Origin: Microbacterium sp. lyk4-40-TSB-66 | Lineage (GTDB): Bacteria; Actinomycetota; Actinomycetes; Actinomycetales; Microbacteriaceae | Length of the DNA: 64,000 nucleotides | Assembly: GCF_030209475.1 (NCBI RefSeq) | Contig: NZ_JARVRW010000008.1 | Coordinates: 1-64,000, forward strand | Reading direction: 5' to 3' | In this document: piece by piece, positions 35,878 through 46,176 of the stretch | Layout: every line of letters begins with the position of its first letter | Numbering within the stretch: the first letter of the stretch is position 1 | The notes under the pieces: generated by a model | Databases searched by the model: none | Told to the model about the DNA's origin: nothing | Seen by the model: the letters and a program-made list of their open reading frames with translations, nothing else | Made by a program: the position numbers and the translations under genes

Positions 35878-36245
35878 TGGATGCCGTCGACCACATCACG
35901 CTGACGGGGGTGCGCGCCTTCGGCCACCACGGGGTGTACGCCGACGAGAAGCGCGATGGCCAGGAGTTCGTGGTCGACGCCGTGCTCGCCCTGTCGCTCC
36001 GGCGTGCGGCCGAGACCGACGACGTGGTCGACACCGTGCACTACGGCGAACTCGCGGAACGGCTCGTCGCCGTCGTCGCGGGCGAGCCCGTCGACCTGCT
36101 GGAGACCCTCGCCCAGCGCCTCGCCGACGACGTGCTGAGCGATGACCGCGTCGATGCGGTGACCATCACCGTCCACAAGCCGCAGGCGCCGATCCCCGTG
36201 CCGTTCGGCGATGTCGCCGTGACCATCACGAGGAGTCGTCCGTGA
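35877..36245 (+). CDS. folB: dihydroneopterin aldolase
   Basis: A 122-residue enzyme that cleaves dihydroneopterin to 6-hydroxymethyl-dihydropterin and glycolaldehyde. GVRAFGHHGVYADEK near the start holds the conserved Glu, and VTITVHKPQAP near 95 holds the catalytic Lys. Length is typical. It forms an uninterrupted translational chain folE-folP-folB-folK. Confidence 0.94.
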   Translation: MDAVDHITLTGVRAFGHHGVYADEKRDGQEFVVDAVLALSLRRAAETDDVVDTVHYGELAERLVAVVAGEPVDLLETLAQRLADDVLSDDRVDAVTITVHKPQAPIPVPFGDVAVTITRSRP

Positions 36246-36760
36246 GCGTGCGACTGGCCCACGGGATGGGCGAGGCGCCGCGGACGACACCCGTCGCGGC
36301 GGTCGTCGCCCTGGGGGCCAACCTCGGTCGGCGGGCGGAGACGCTGGCAGCGGCGGTCGAGGAGCTGAGCCGTCTGGCGCTGACGAGCGACGTGCGCGTG
36401 TCGGAGCCGATCGAGACCGTCGCGGTGACCCTCGACGGCGAAGATGAGGACGCGCCCCGCTACCTGAACGCCGTCGCGCTGCTGCAGACGCGACTGGCGC
36501 CCGCCGAGCTGCTCGCGTCGCTGCATCGCATAGAGGCGCGACACGGGCGAGTGAGACGCGAACGGTGGGATGACCGCACCCTCGACCTCGACCTCATCGT
36601 CTACGGTGACGAGAGGATCGACCGCGACGACCTCGTCGTGCCGCACCCCCGGGCCCATGAACGCGAGTTCGTGCTCGCGCCGTGGGCGCAGGTGGATCCG
36701 GATGCCGAGATCCCCGGGCGCGGACGCGTCACCGACCTGCTGAGAGGGCTCCGACGATGA
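36242..36760 (+). CDS. folK: 2-amino-4-hydroxy-6-hydroxymethyldihydropteridine pyrophosphokinase
   Basis: A 172-residue enzyme that transfers pyrophosphate from ATP to 6-hydroxymethyl-dihydropterin, giving the substrate of FolP. ALGANLGRR near 23, ERWDDRTLDLDLI near 100 (Mg-binding Asp pair) and VPHPRAHEREFVLAPW near 130 are the family motifs. The GTG overlaps the folB stop and its TGA overlaps the ATG of the DUF3180 gene. Confidence 0.94.
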   Translation: MSVRLAHGMGEAPRTTPVAAVVALGANLGRRAETLAAAVEELSRLALTSDVRVSEPIETVAVTLDGEDEDAPRYLNAVALLQTRLAPAELLASLHRIEARHGRVRRERWDDRTLDLDLIVYGDERIDRDDLVVPHPRAHEREFVLAPWAQVDPDAEIPGRGRVTDLLRGLRR

Positions 36761-37242
36761 GGCGCACCGGAGTCGGCATCCTCACCATCGCCGTCGTCAT
36801 CGGCGGAGCGGTCGGCTTCATCCTCGACACCATGCTGACCGCGATGGGACGCGCGACGTTCTCGCCCGCTGCGAGCCTGCCGACGATCCTCGCGTTGCTC
36901 GGTGCGGTGATCGTCGCCCTCGCTGTGCCGGTGTGGCGGGCGACCCGCAGCCGCGGCACCCGGCGCATCAACCCCTTCCAGGCTCTGCGCATCGCGATGC
37001 TGGCGAAGGCGTCGTCGCTGTTGGGGGCGGTGTCTCTCGGCTTCTCGCTGGGTCTGATCGTGTTCCTGACGACCCGACCCGTGACGCCGTCGCTAGGCTC
37101 GATGGGAACGATCGTCGCGACGCTCGTGTGCGCCGTCGTCCTCGTCGTCGCGGGACTCGTTGCCGAGCAGCTGTGCACCATCCGGAAGGACGACGATGAC
37201 GACACCCCCGGAAACACCCCGACCGGACCCGTCCAGGCCTGA
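36757..37242 (+). CDS. DUF3180 membrane protein
   Basis: A 161-residue protein with four hydrophobic segments (about 7-27, 45-65, 85-108, 118-140) and a charged tail ending in an Asp run. DUF3180 proteins are actinobacterial membrane proteins of unknown function that follow folK almost invariably. The motif RINPFQALRIAMLAKASSL is the conserved loop. It is translationally coupled to folK and overlaps the next gene by 47 bp, which argues for a shared transcript. Confidence 0.85.
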   Translation: MRRTGVGILTIAVVIGGAVGFILDTMLTAMGRATFSPAASLPTILALLGAVIVALAVPVWRATRSRGTRRINPFQALRIAMLAKASSLLGAVSLGFSLGLIVFLTTRPVTPSLGSMGTIVATLVCAVVLVVAGLVAEQLCTIRKDDDDDTPGNTPTGPVQA

Positions 37243-38089
37243 CGACACGTCCCGGCTCCCACTCGACGGTGAGTCGCCCGACGCTTCCCGCTGCGCCCCG
37301 TCGCCCGTTGGTGGCAGTGAGTCGCCCGACGCTTCCGGTCGGCTCGCCCCGCCGCGTGTGGGTGCCGGTGAGTCGCCCGACGCTGCCGGCTGGAGCGCCC
37401 CGTCGCCCGTTGGTGGCAGTGAGTCGCCCGACGCTTCCGACTGGAGTGCCCCGTCGCGGGTTGGTGACGGTGAGTCGCCCGACGCTTCCGGTCGGCTTGC
37501 TCCACCGCGTGGGGGTGCCGACGAAGTGGTCAGCGAACGGGAGGCCCACGACGACGGCGCCGTGCTGAGCGAACGCACGTACGACCGCATCCTGGAGCCG
37601 CGCTCGCAGCGCCGGCTGCCCCTCGGCGACGGCACGTGGTACCAACTGGCTCGCGCCTACGTGCGGGTCCAGCTGATCTCCCAGGGCGTCTTCTTCCTGC
37701 TCGTGGTCGCCGTCGCCGTCGCGGTGCAGGTGATCACCGGCGTGATGTGGCAGTGGATCCCCGCGGGGATCGTCCTGGCCGTGACCCTGTTCGGCCTCGT
37801 CATCACGCCGCGGCAGGCGCGGTCGTTCGGATACCAACTGCGGCACGACGACCTCGTGTTCCGCCGCGGCATCCTCTGGCAGCGGGTCGTGGCGGTGCCC
37901 TACGGGCGCATGCAGCTCGTCGACATCACGCACGGCCCCCTCGACCGCGGCTTCGGCATCGCGCAGCTCAAACTCGTGACCGCGGCCGCGTCGACCGGGG
38001 TCACGATCCCGGGGCTCACCCAGGAGGCGGCGGAGCACCTGCGCGACACCCTCGTCGCGGTCGCCGAGACGCGGCGGACGGGTCTGTGA
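37196..38089 (+). CDS. bacterial PH-domain membrane protein (YdbS-like) with repetitive N-terminus
   Basis: A 297-residue protein. Residues ~25-112 are five copies of a 17-residue repeat around ESPDAS(G/D)...(S/P)P(S/R)VG, low in complexity and probably disordered in the cytoplasm. Two membrane segments follow at ~165-185 and ~190-208. Then comes a bPH2 (DUF304) domain with GYQLRHDDLVFRRGILW and VPYGRMQLVDITHGPLDRGFGIAQL. The ATG at 37,196 has GGAAGGA upstream and lies inside the DUF3180 gene. It overlaps the next PH gene by 4 bp, so the two probably form a membrane complex. Function unknown. Confidence 0.82.
   Translation: MTTPPETPRPDPSRPDDTSRLPLDGESPDASRCAPSPVGGSESPDASGRLAPPRVGAGESPDAAGWSAPSPVGGSESPDASDWSAPSRVGDGESPDASGRLAPPRGGADEVVSEREAHDDGAVLSERTYDRILEPRSQRRLPLGDGTWYQLARAYVRVQLISQGVFFLLVVAVAVAVQVITGVMWQWIPAGIVLAVTLFGLVITPRQARSFGYQLRHDDLVFRRGILWQRVVAVPYGRMQLVDITHGPLDRGFGIAQLKLVTAAASTGVTIPGLTQEAAEHLRDTLVAVAETRRTGL
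37271..37525 (+). repeat. 51-bp coding tandem repeat, five copies
   Basis: Five in-frame units of 51 bp, each starting GG(T/C)(G/A)(G)TGAGTCGCCCGACGC or close to it, encode the 17-residue repeats of the PH-domain protein. Copies 1 and 3 are nearly alike over the CCGTCGCCCGTTGGTGGCAG block, and copies 2 and 5 share a GGTCGGCT(C/T)GC(C/T)CC block, suggesting higher-order duplication. Confidence 0.8.
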
Positions 38090-39825
38090 GCGACGCGGAC
38101 GCGTCCGGTGGCGCGCGGGCGGCGAACCCGACGGACGGTGCGCCGGGGCGTGGGGAATCGGGAGTCTCATCCGACGGTGACGCGGCACGTGACGGAGCTC
38201 GCGTTCCGTCCGGGGGTGCGCCGGCGGCGGACGGCGCTCCGGAGCAGGACGGAGCTCGGGCTCCCGACGCACGCCGTGCGGTGCGGAGCGTCCGACCGGC
38301 GGTGCGGTCGCCGTACAGCGACGGAGAATGGCATCGGCTGCATCCGCTCACCCCTCTGCTTCGCGGCGGCCTGACCCTCCTCGTCATCATCGGCGTCATC
38401 GTGGCGAATCTGCGCGAGCGACTGGTCGAGTTCCTGTTCCCCGTCTTCACCGATCTGCCGCCCGGAGAGCTGCCGCCCGACCCGATCGACTACCTCTTCG
38501 CGAACAACCTCCTCCTCATCGCCGGTGGTGCGACGGTGGCCGTGCTGATCGTGCTGCTGGTGCTGTTCCGACTGTCGTGGCGATTCCACACGTTGCGGAT
38601 CGGCGACGACGACGTCGAGGTGCGCTCGGGGGTGCTGTTCCGCACTCACCGCCGTGCGCCCCTCGACCGCGTCCAGGGCGTCAACCTGACGCGCCCCATG
38701 ATCGCCCGGCTCCTTGGTCTGGCGAAGCTGGAGGTCGTCGGGGCGGGCCTGGATGCCAACGTCAAGCTCGAGTACTTGTCGGGGAAGGATGCCGACGCGA
38801 TCCGCGGGGACATCCTCCGCCTCGCGTCCGGACGCCGGCTCGCCGCCGGGCAGATGGCCGGGGGCGAGCGGTCCTCGCTCGCGCGCCAGGCCGCGGCGGC
38901 GGTGGGCTCGGGCCTGCAGGGTCTCGTCGACGGTGAGGACTTCTCCGACGCCGAACCCGAGAGCATCGTGCGCATCCCGATCGGCCGGCTCGTGGCATCC
39001 CGTGTGCTGAGCGGTTCGACGGTGTTCCTCATCGCCCTCGTGGCCGGCATCGTCGTGGCGGCGTCTCTGTCGACGCTCTGGCTGCTCTTCACCGTCGTAC
39101 CCATGTTCCTCGCGTTCGGCGCCTATTACGTGAGATCCGTCGCGCGCGGTCTGCGGTACTCGATCGCGCCGACGCCCGACGGCGTCCGAGTGACGTTCGG
39201 GCTGTTCACCACCGTCTCCGAGATCGTGCCTCCCGGCCGCGTGCACGCCATCGAGGTGCGGCAACCCCTGCTCTGGCGACCCTTCGGGTGGTGGACGGTC
39301 TCGGTGAACCGCCTCTCGGGCCGGTCGTCGACCGACAGCAGCACCGACCAGCTGGCCGCCGTGCTGCCCATCGGCACGCGTGACGATGTCGAGCGTGTGC
39401 TGGAGATCCTCGCACCGGCCCTGACCGGCGGTGAGTGGACGAGCGTGTTCCGCGACGGCATCCTGGGTCCCGTGGACGACGATCCCTACGTGACCACCCC
39501 GGCACGCGCCCGCTGGCTCCGACCGCTGTCGTGGCGGCGGAACGGTGTGCTGCTGTCCGACGACGCCCTGCTCCTGCGGCGGGGCTGGGTGTGGCGGTCG
39601 CTGAGCATCCTGCCGCTGGCGCGCCTGCAGTCGGTCGGCCTGGAACAAGGGCCGCTGGCTCGGGCGTTCGGCGCGGCGACGCTCACGGGCCACGTGATCG
39701 CCGGCACGGTGCAGACCTCGGTCGGCGCCCTCGACCGCGACGAAGCGGTGCGCATGTTCGAGCGCACGGCGCGCGCGAGCGTCGCGGCGGCCGCGAGCGA
39801 CCGTAGTCACCGGTGGGCGGGATGA
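38086..39825 (+). CDS. two-module bacterial PH-domain membrane protein (YdbT-like)
   Basis: A 579-residue protein. After a low-complexity Ala/Gly/Asp-rich N-terminus (~80 residues) come membrane segments at ~100-120 and ~145-165 and a first bPH2 domain (FHTLRIGDDDVEVRSGVLFRTHRR). A second membrane pair at ~310-350 and two more bPH2-like modules follow (YSIAPTPDGVRVTFGLF, and VLLSDDALLLRRGWVWRSLS near 480). The GTG overlaps the stop of the smaller PH gene by 4 bp, matching the YdbS-YdbT pair in other bacteria. Role unknown; in Bacillus the pair is linked to resistance to a membrane-active antimicrobial. Confidence 0.85.
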   Translation: MSDADASGGARAANPTDGAPGRGESGVSSDGDAARDGARVPSGGAPAADGAPEQDGARAPDARRAVRSVRPAVRSPYSDGEWHRLHPLTPLLRGGLTLLVIIGVIVANLRERLVEFLFPVFTDLPPGELPPDPIDYLFANNLLLIAGGATVAVLIVLLVLFRLSWRFHTLRIGDDDVEVRSGVLFRTHRRAPLDRVQGVNLTRPMIARLLGLAKLEVVGAGLDANVKLEYLSGKDADAIRGDILRLASGRRLAAGQMAGGERSSLARQAAAAVGSGLQGLVDGEDFSDAEPESIVRIPIGRLVASRVLSGSTVFLIALVAGIVVAASLSTLWLLFTVVPMFLAFGAYYVRSVARGLRYSIAPTPDGVRVTFGLFTTVSEIVPPGRVHAIEVRQPLLWRPFGWWTVSVNRLSGRSSTDSSTDQLAAVLPIGTRDDVERVLEILAPALTGGEWTSVFRDGILGPVDDDPYVTTPARARWLRPLSWRRNGVLLSDDALLLRRGWVWRSLSILPLARLQSVGLEQGPLARAFGAATLTGHVIAGTVQTSVGALDRDEAVRMFERTARASVAAAASDRSHRWAG

Positions 39826-40541
39826 GCGGCCGTGACGGACGCCTCGGCGTGGGGGTCATCGGCGCCGGGCGCGTGGGTCCCGTCCTGGCCGCCGCGCTCG
39901 CCGGGGCCGGACACGCCCTCACCGGCATCACCTCCGGCTCCGACGACGACCGGGTCGAGGCGATCCTCCCCGGCCTTCCGGTGCTCACCGCGGACGAGGT
40001 CGTGCGCCGCAGCGAGCTGGTGGTCATCGCGGTGCCGCACGACCAGCTGTCGGCGCTCGTCACGGGCCTCGCGGAGCTGGGCGCCTGGCAACCGGGACAG
40101 CTCGTGCTGCACACCGACGCCGCATTCGGCGCCCGCATCCTCGACCCGGCCTCGCGGCTCGGCGCCATTCCTCTCGCGATCCACCCCGCCATCGTGTTCA
40201 CCGGGACGTCGTCGATCGACCTCCGGCAATTGGCGCAGGCGTACGCCGCCGTGACGGCGCCCGCGCCCGTACTGCCCATCGCGCAGGCCCTCGCCGTCGA
40301 ACTCGGTTGCGAGCCGGTGGTGGTGGCCGAGGACGATCGCGCGGCGTACGCGGAGGCGATCGCCACGGCGACGGAATTCTCACGATCGATCGTGCGCCAG
40401 TCGTCCGAGATGCTGTCGCGCGTGGGGGTCGAGAACCCCGGCGGATACCTCTCCGCGCTCGTGCGGTCGAGTGTCGACCAGGCGCTCGTCGAAGGTGCCG
40501 GACGTCGTACCCTCGACGACGACGCTACGATCGACGGATGA
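39822..40541 (+). CDS. Rossmann-fold DUF2520 protein (first copy)
   Basis: A 239-residue protein with an NAD(P)-binding Rossmann start GVGVIGAGRVGPVLAAAL and a C-terminal helical DUF2520 domain (EDDRAAYAEAIATATEFSRSI). The family resembles ketopantoate reductase and is usually next to panC, so a role in pantoate or pantothenate synthesis is a reasonable inference. ATG overlaps the upstream PH gene stop by 4 bp, and its own stop overlaps the panC-like ATG. A second, diverged copy is at 59,052-59,816. Confidence 0.83.
   Translation: MSGRDGRLGVGVIGAGRVGPVLAAALAGAGHALTGITSGSDDDRVEAILPGLPVLTADEVVRRSELVVIAVPHDQLSALVTGLAELGAWQPGQLVLHTDAAFGARILDPASRLGAIPLAIHPAIVFTGTSSIDLRQLAQAYAAVTAPAPVLPIAQALAVELGCEPVVVAEDDRAAYAEAIATATEFSRSIVRQSSEMLSRVGVENPGGYLSALVRSSVDQALVEGAGRRTLDDDATIDG
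40526..40537 (+). promoter_or_regulatory. possible internal -10 before the panC-like gene
   Basis: TACGAT is 6 nt before the ATG at 40,538, inside the end of the DUF2520 gene. The panC-like gene may thus be read both from the operon and from a leaderless internal transcript. Confidence 0.4.
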
Positions 40542-41392
40542 TCCGCACCCTCGAGGATCTGCGCATCCGACTCGGCGAGATCCGAGGCGCAGATCGGTCG
40601 TCCGGCGGCCCCCGTGTCGCACTCGTCTCGACCCTGGGAGCCCTGCACGACGGCCACGTCGACCTCATCCATGAAGCCCGGCAGCGCGCCGACGTCGTGG
40701 TGGTGTCGACCTTCGTCAACCCGCTGCGTTTCCGCACCGCGGATGAGACGGCCTCCTACCCGCGTTCGCCCGAGGCCGACGAGCTCGTCCTCGGGGGTCT
40801 GGGCGTCGATGTCGTGTTCGCGCCCTCCGCGGCGGAGTTCCTGCCCGCGGGCACCGCGACGACCCGCGTCTCGGCGGGAGACGTCGGGTTGCGCTACGAG
40901 GGTCGGGTGCGTCCGTTCTACTTCGACGGCGTGCTGACCGTCGAGGCGAAACTGTTCAACCTGGTCCGCCCCGACGTCGCCGTCTACGGCGAGCGCGACC
41001 TTCAGCGCGCGTTCCTCGTGCGGCGCATGGTGCGCGACCTCGACTTCGGCCTCGAGATCGCCACGGTGCCCACCGTCCGCACCGACGACGGGCTGCCGGT
41101 GTCGAGCCGTATCGCTCTGCTGGAGCCTGCTGATCGTCGTGCTGCGGCGAAGCTGCCGCGGGCGCTGGAGGCTGCGGCATCCAACTCCGATCTGGGGGTC
41201 GACGCCTGCATCGCGGCCGCCCAGTCTTCGCTGATGGGCGAGCAGCGCATCGCCCTCGAGTACCTCAGCGTGGTCGATCCGGCGACCTTCCTGCCCGTCG
41301 ACGAGGGCCACCGCGGTCGCGCCCTGGCCCTCATCGCCGCGACGGTGGGTGGTCACCGCTTCATCGACAACGCCGAGATCTCGCTGCGCTGA
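40538..41392 (+). CDS. PanC-like protein with altered active site
   Basis: A 284-residue protein homologous to pantothenate synthetase (pantoate plus beta-alanine plus ATP). Compared with the canonical copy at 58,168-59,055, several conserved segments are changed. FVPTMGALHEGH becomes LVSTLGALHDGH, FVNPTQF becomes FVNPLRF (Gln that binds pantoate lost), and the SHFDGVAT region reads FYFDGVLT. The FGAKDAQQ region reads YGERDLQR (second Gln lost) and SSRN reads SSRI. It stands at the ancestral actinobacterial panC locus before lysS. It may be a paralog with another carboxylate substrate, or be losing function. The reading frame is intact. Confidence 0.8.
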   Translation: MIRTLEDLRIRLGEIRGADRSSGGPRVALVSTLGALHDGHVDLIHEARQRADVVVVSTFVNPLRFRTADETASYPRSPEADELVLGGLGVDVVFAPSAAEFLPAGTATTRVSAGDVGLRYEGRVRPFYFDGVLTVEAKLFNLVRPDVAVYGERDLQRAFLVRRMVRDLDFGLEIATVPTVRTDDGLPVSSRIALLEPADRRAAAKLPRALEAAASNSDLGVDACIAAAQSSLMGEQRIALEYLSVVDPATFLPVDEGHRGRALALIAATVGGHRFIDNAEISLR

Positions 41393-41611
41393 GACGGCCC
41401 CGCGGAGCTTCCGCGCGCGGGGCGGTCGTCCCTGGGGCGCTGACACGGCCGCGCGGGGCTGTCGCCCGTGAGGCGGTCGCTCTCTGGGAGCGGCGCCGGG
41501 CGACTCGGCCGTCTTCCGCTCGCGGATCGCTCCGCGCGTGCGGTGCCCGCCGTCGATCTGAGGCTCTCGGCCGCGGCGAATAGACTGGAGACGACCCCGA
41601 GGAGCCTCCCG

Positions 41612-43132
<1,521 letters not shown>

Positions 43133-44361
43133 GCCGCTCGAACACCCACTCGGGCAACCGCCCGGCATCGAGCATGGTGCGCATGATCTCGCTCAGCCCG
43201 TGCGTCCCGTCGATCGCGAGGGCCGAGTCCGCGTAGAACGCGGCGTGCGTGGATCGGCCGGAGGCCCACGCCAGCCACGCGCACGCAGCGAGCGCTCCGG
43301 GCCGGCGTTCGGGGGCGATGAGCGAGGCGACGCGTCGGCACAGTTCGAGCCCCGCGCGCAGCCGGGCCGGATCGGGCTGCGCCCCCTCGCCCCACATCGG
43401 ACGCGCAAGGTCTTCGGGCACTGACTCGCCGCCCCGGAAGGCGGTCTGCGCGCGGAACACCGCGTCGCCCGTCGCCAGGTCTCCGGTCCACTGCATCAGG
43501 GCGACATCGCGAAGGGCGGGGCGCTCGAGGCAGAACGCGAGGGCCGCGATCCGTGTCATGTCGACCTGATCGATCGGTTGCATGATCGTGCGCTCGAACA
43601 ACTCGGGCGGATCGGCGATCTCCGCGGCCACGGCGTCGGCCGCGGTGCGCCGGGCGGGCGAGAGGCGGCGGCGATCGCGCGAACGGCGCAGCGCATGTTC
43701 CACGTCGCCGAGGAGTTGTGCGAGCAGCCGCGAATCGTCTTCGGATCCGGAGGGCAGGCGGGCGGCGGCGAGGTGGTCGCCGCTGACGTCGTGGTCGAGC
43801 CCTTCGAACGCGGCATCTTGGATCTCGCTGAGCGGGTGCGCCGCAGCCGCCGGCTCGAGATAGCTCGTCCAGCCGTCGGAGCCCACGACGAGCGCGTCGA
43901 TGACACGCAGGCCGCAGATGTCGGCGCGGGCGCGCACGGCATCCACGAGCCCGGCGTGCGGTGCGCCGGCACCGTCCGTCACGGAACCGTCGGTATACAC
44001 CGCGATCGCCACGGCGTCGGTGCGTGTCACCTTGCAGGCCATGCCCACGACGGTCGAGGCGACGCCTTCTTCGGTGGCCTGATCGCCCTGCGGGGGAAGG
44101 TCGACGCGCATCGCGCCGAGCGAACGGCCCTCGCGGAAGGGGACGACGACGAGGCTGCGGTGCGGCGTGCACTCGAGCAGGTGCGGGACGAGGGAGAGGA
44201 ACGCGGGAGACGAGGTTGCCCGCAGGACGGTGGTGGTCATGCGTCGAGAGTGGCCGTCGACGGTCGTTCCGTTCCGGGCGGATTCGCTCGATCGTGGATC
44301 ATTCCCCGCATCCGCCGGGTGGGGAGGAGGCGCGAGCGGGCGTTCGCCCAGCCGTCGCGGG

Positions 44362-44373
44362 TATTCTCGGAGC
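44362..44373 (+). promoter_or_regulatory. -10 box for small membrane protein gene
   Basis: TATTCT sits 6 nt before the ATG at 44,374, the closest match to a consensus -10 among the leaderless-type starts here. Confidence 0.55.
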
Positions 44374-44571
44374 ATGGACGAGACGTGGACCGCTGTGCTG
44401 TGGGCGATCCTGCCGACGATCGTCGTGTCGTTCGTCTTCTTCTTCATCCTCCGAGGCGCCATCCGCATGGACCGCACCGAGCGCAAGGCCTACACGCGCA
44501 TCGAGGCGCAGGAGCGGGCCAAGCGCGGACTTCCGCCGGTGGCGTCGACGGGCGACGGCCCCGCGAACTGA
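44374..44571 (+). CDS. small single-span membrane protein
   Basis: A 65-residue protein with one membrane helix (about residues 5-27, AVLWAILPTIVVSFVFFFIL) followed by a positively charged, Arg/Glu-rich cytoplasmic tail. No family is recognised, but small proteins of this shape are common in Microbacteriaceae. The start is supported by a -10 box at leaderless spacing. It is 64 bp upstream of the cardiolipin synthase gene and may be co-transcribed with it. Confidence 0.72.
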   Translation: MDETWTAVLWAILPTIVVSFVFFFILRGAIRMDRTERKAYTRIEAQERAKRGLPPVASTGDGPAN

Positions 44572-44635
44572 GGTCCGCGAGACCGCTGTCGGTGGTCGTC
44601 GCTACGCTGGGTCCACAACCCGTCCAGGAGGACCC

Positions 44636-46102
44636 GTGATCAACGCCACGTTCGACGCGAGCTGGCTCGTCATCACGCTGTTCGTCGTCGATCTGGTCGT
44701 GCGCATCGCGGCGATCATCGTCGTGCCCCGTAACCGTCGCCCCACCGCGGCGATGGCGTGGCTCCTGGCGATCTACTTCATCCCGTTCGTCGGGGTGTTC
44801 CTGTTCCTGCTCATCGGCAATCCGCGTCTGCCGCGCAAGCGCCGGCGCAAACAGGCCGCCATCAACGAGTACATCCACGACACGAGTGCGTCGCTCGAGT
44901 TCGGAACCCTCCGCCCGAACGCGCCGCACTGGTTCCGCGCCCTCGTGCAGCTCAACCGCAATCTTGGCGCCATGCCGATCGCGGGCGACAACGCCGCCAC
45001 GCTCATCGCCGATTACCAGCAGAGCCTGGATGCCATGGCCGACGCGATCCGCGGCGCGTCGCGGTACGTGCACGTGGAGTTCTACATCCTGCAGTCCGAT
45101 GACTCCACCGACAACTTCTTCCGCGCGCTCGAAGAGGTCGCGCAGCGCGGTGTCGTGGTGCGCGTGCTCCTGGATCACTGGGCGAACCGCGGCAAACCGC
45201 GTTACAAAGAGACGGTGCGCCGCCTCGACGCGATGGGCGCCCATTGGCACCTGATGCTGCCCGTCCAGCCGCTGCGCGGCCGCTACCAGCGTCCCGACCT
45301 GCGCAACCACCGCAAGCTCCTCGTCATCGACGGCGATGTCGCCTACATGGGCTCGCAGAACGTCACCGACTCCTCCTACAACCTGCGCAAGAACATCCGC
45401 CGCGGGCTGCACTGGGTCGACCTCATGGTGCGCGTCGAAGGTCCGGTGGTCGCCAGCATCAACGCCGTCTTCCTCTCCGACTGGTACAGCGAGACCGACG
45501 AGACCCTGACCGACGAGATCGATCTGTTCAGCGTGACCACCGGCCCGGGTGACCTGGACTGCCAGATCGTGCCCTCGGGGCCGGGCTTCGACTTCCAGAA
45601 CAACCTCAAGCTGTTCCTCGGCCTGCTCTTCGCCGCGCGGGAACGCATCATCATCGTCAGCCCGTACTTCGTCCCCGACGAGGCGCTGCTCCTCGCGATC
45701 ACCACCGCCTGCCAGCGCGGGGTGCATGTGGAGTTGTTCGTGTCCGAAGAGGGCGATCAGGCGATGGTGTACCACGCCCAGCGCAGCTACTACGAGGCGC
45801 TCCTGCGGGCCGGCGTCGTCATCTGGATGTACCGCAAGCCGTTCATCCTGCACAGCAAGAGCGTGACGATCGACGATGAGGTCGCCGTCATCGGCTCGAG
45901 CAACATGGACATGCGCTCCTTCGGTCTGAACCTCGAGGTGTCGATGCTCGTGCGCGGGGAGGAGTTCGTCCGCGACATGCGGGCGGTCGAGGACCGCTAC
46001 CGTCAGCTCAGCCGCCCCCTCACTATCGAGGAGTGGCGTCGGCAGCCGTTGCGTTCCACGATCCTCGACAACCTGGCCCGCCTTACCTCCGCGCTGCAGT
46101 GA
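44636..46102 (+). CDS. cls: cardiolipin synthase (phospholipase D family)
   Basis: A 488-residue membrane enzyme that condenses two phosphatidylglycerols to cardiolipin and glycerol. Two N-terminal membrane segments (about 8-28 and 38-60) are followed by two PLD domains, each with an HKD motif: NHRKLLVID near 222 and HSKSVTIDD near 403, each followed by GSxN. The start is GTG at 44,636, with CCAGGAGG at good spacing. Length matches the bacterial ClsA type. Confidence 0.93.
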   Translation: MINATFDASWLVITLFVVDLVVRIAAIIVVPRNRRPTAAMAWLLAIYFIPFVGVFLFLLIGNPRLPRKRRRKQAAINEYIHDTSASLEFGTLRPNAPHWFRALVQLNRNLGAMPIAGDNAATLIADYQQSLDAMADAIRGASRYVHVEFYILQSDDSTDNFFRALEEVAQRGVVVRVLLDHWANRGKPRYKETVRRLDAMGAHWHLMLPVQPLRGRYQRPDLRNHRKLLVIDGDVAYMGSQNVTDSSYNLRKNIRRGLHWVDLMVRVEGPVVASINAVFLSDWYSETDETLTDEIDLFSVTTGPGDLDCQIVPSGPGFDFQNNLKLFLGLLFAARERIIIVSPYFVPDEALLLAITTACQRGVHVELFVSEEGDQAMVYHAQRSYYEALLRAGVVIWMYRKPFILHSKSVTIDDEVAVIGSSNMDMRSFGLNLEVSMLVRGEEFVRDMRAVEDRYRQLSRPLTIEEWRRQPLRSTILDNLARLTSALQ

Positions 46103-46176
46103 GGAGCCGCGGCGTTCGCCGCCGGCATCCAGGAATCTCCGTCATCATGGGGCGGACCCACCCCCCGGAGGTTTTC

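Noticed and set aside
37093..38272. Reverse-strand frames across the 51-bp repeats giving periodic RRATH... peptides
   Set aside because: The periodicity comes from the repeat itself; the plus-strand frame has coupling, a ribosome site and a PH domain.
44444..45853. 469-codon frame opposite the cardiolipin synthase gene
   Set aside because: Antisense shadow; the sense gene has both HKD motifs.
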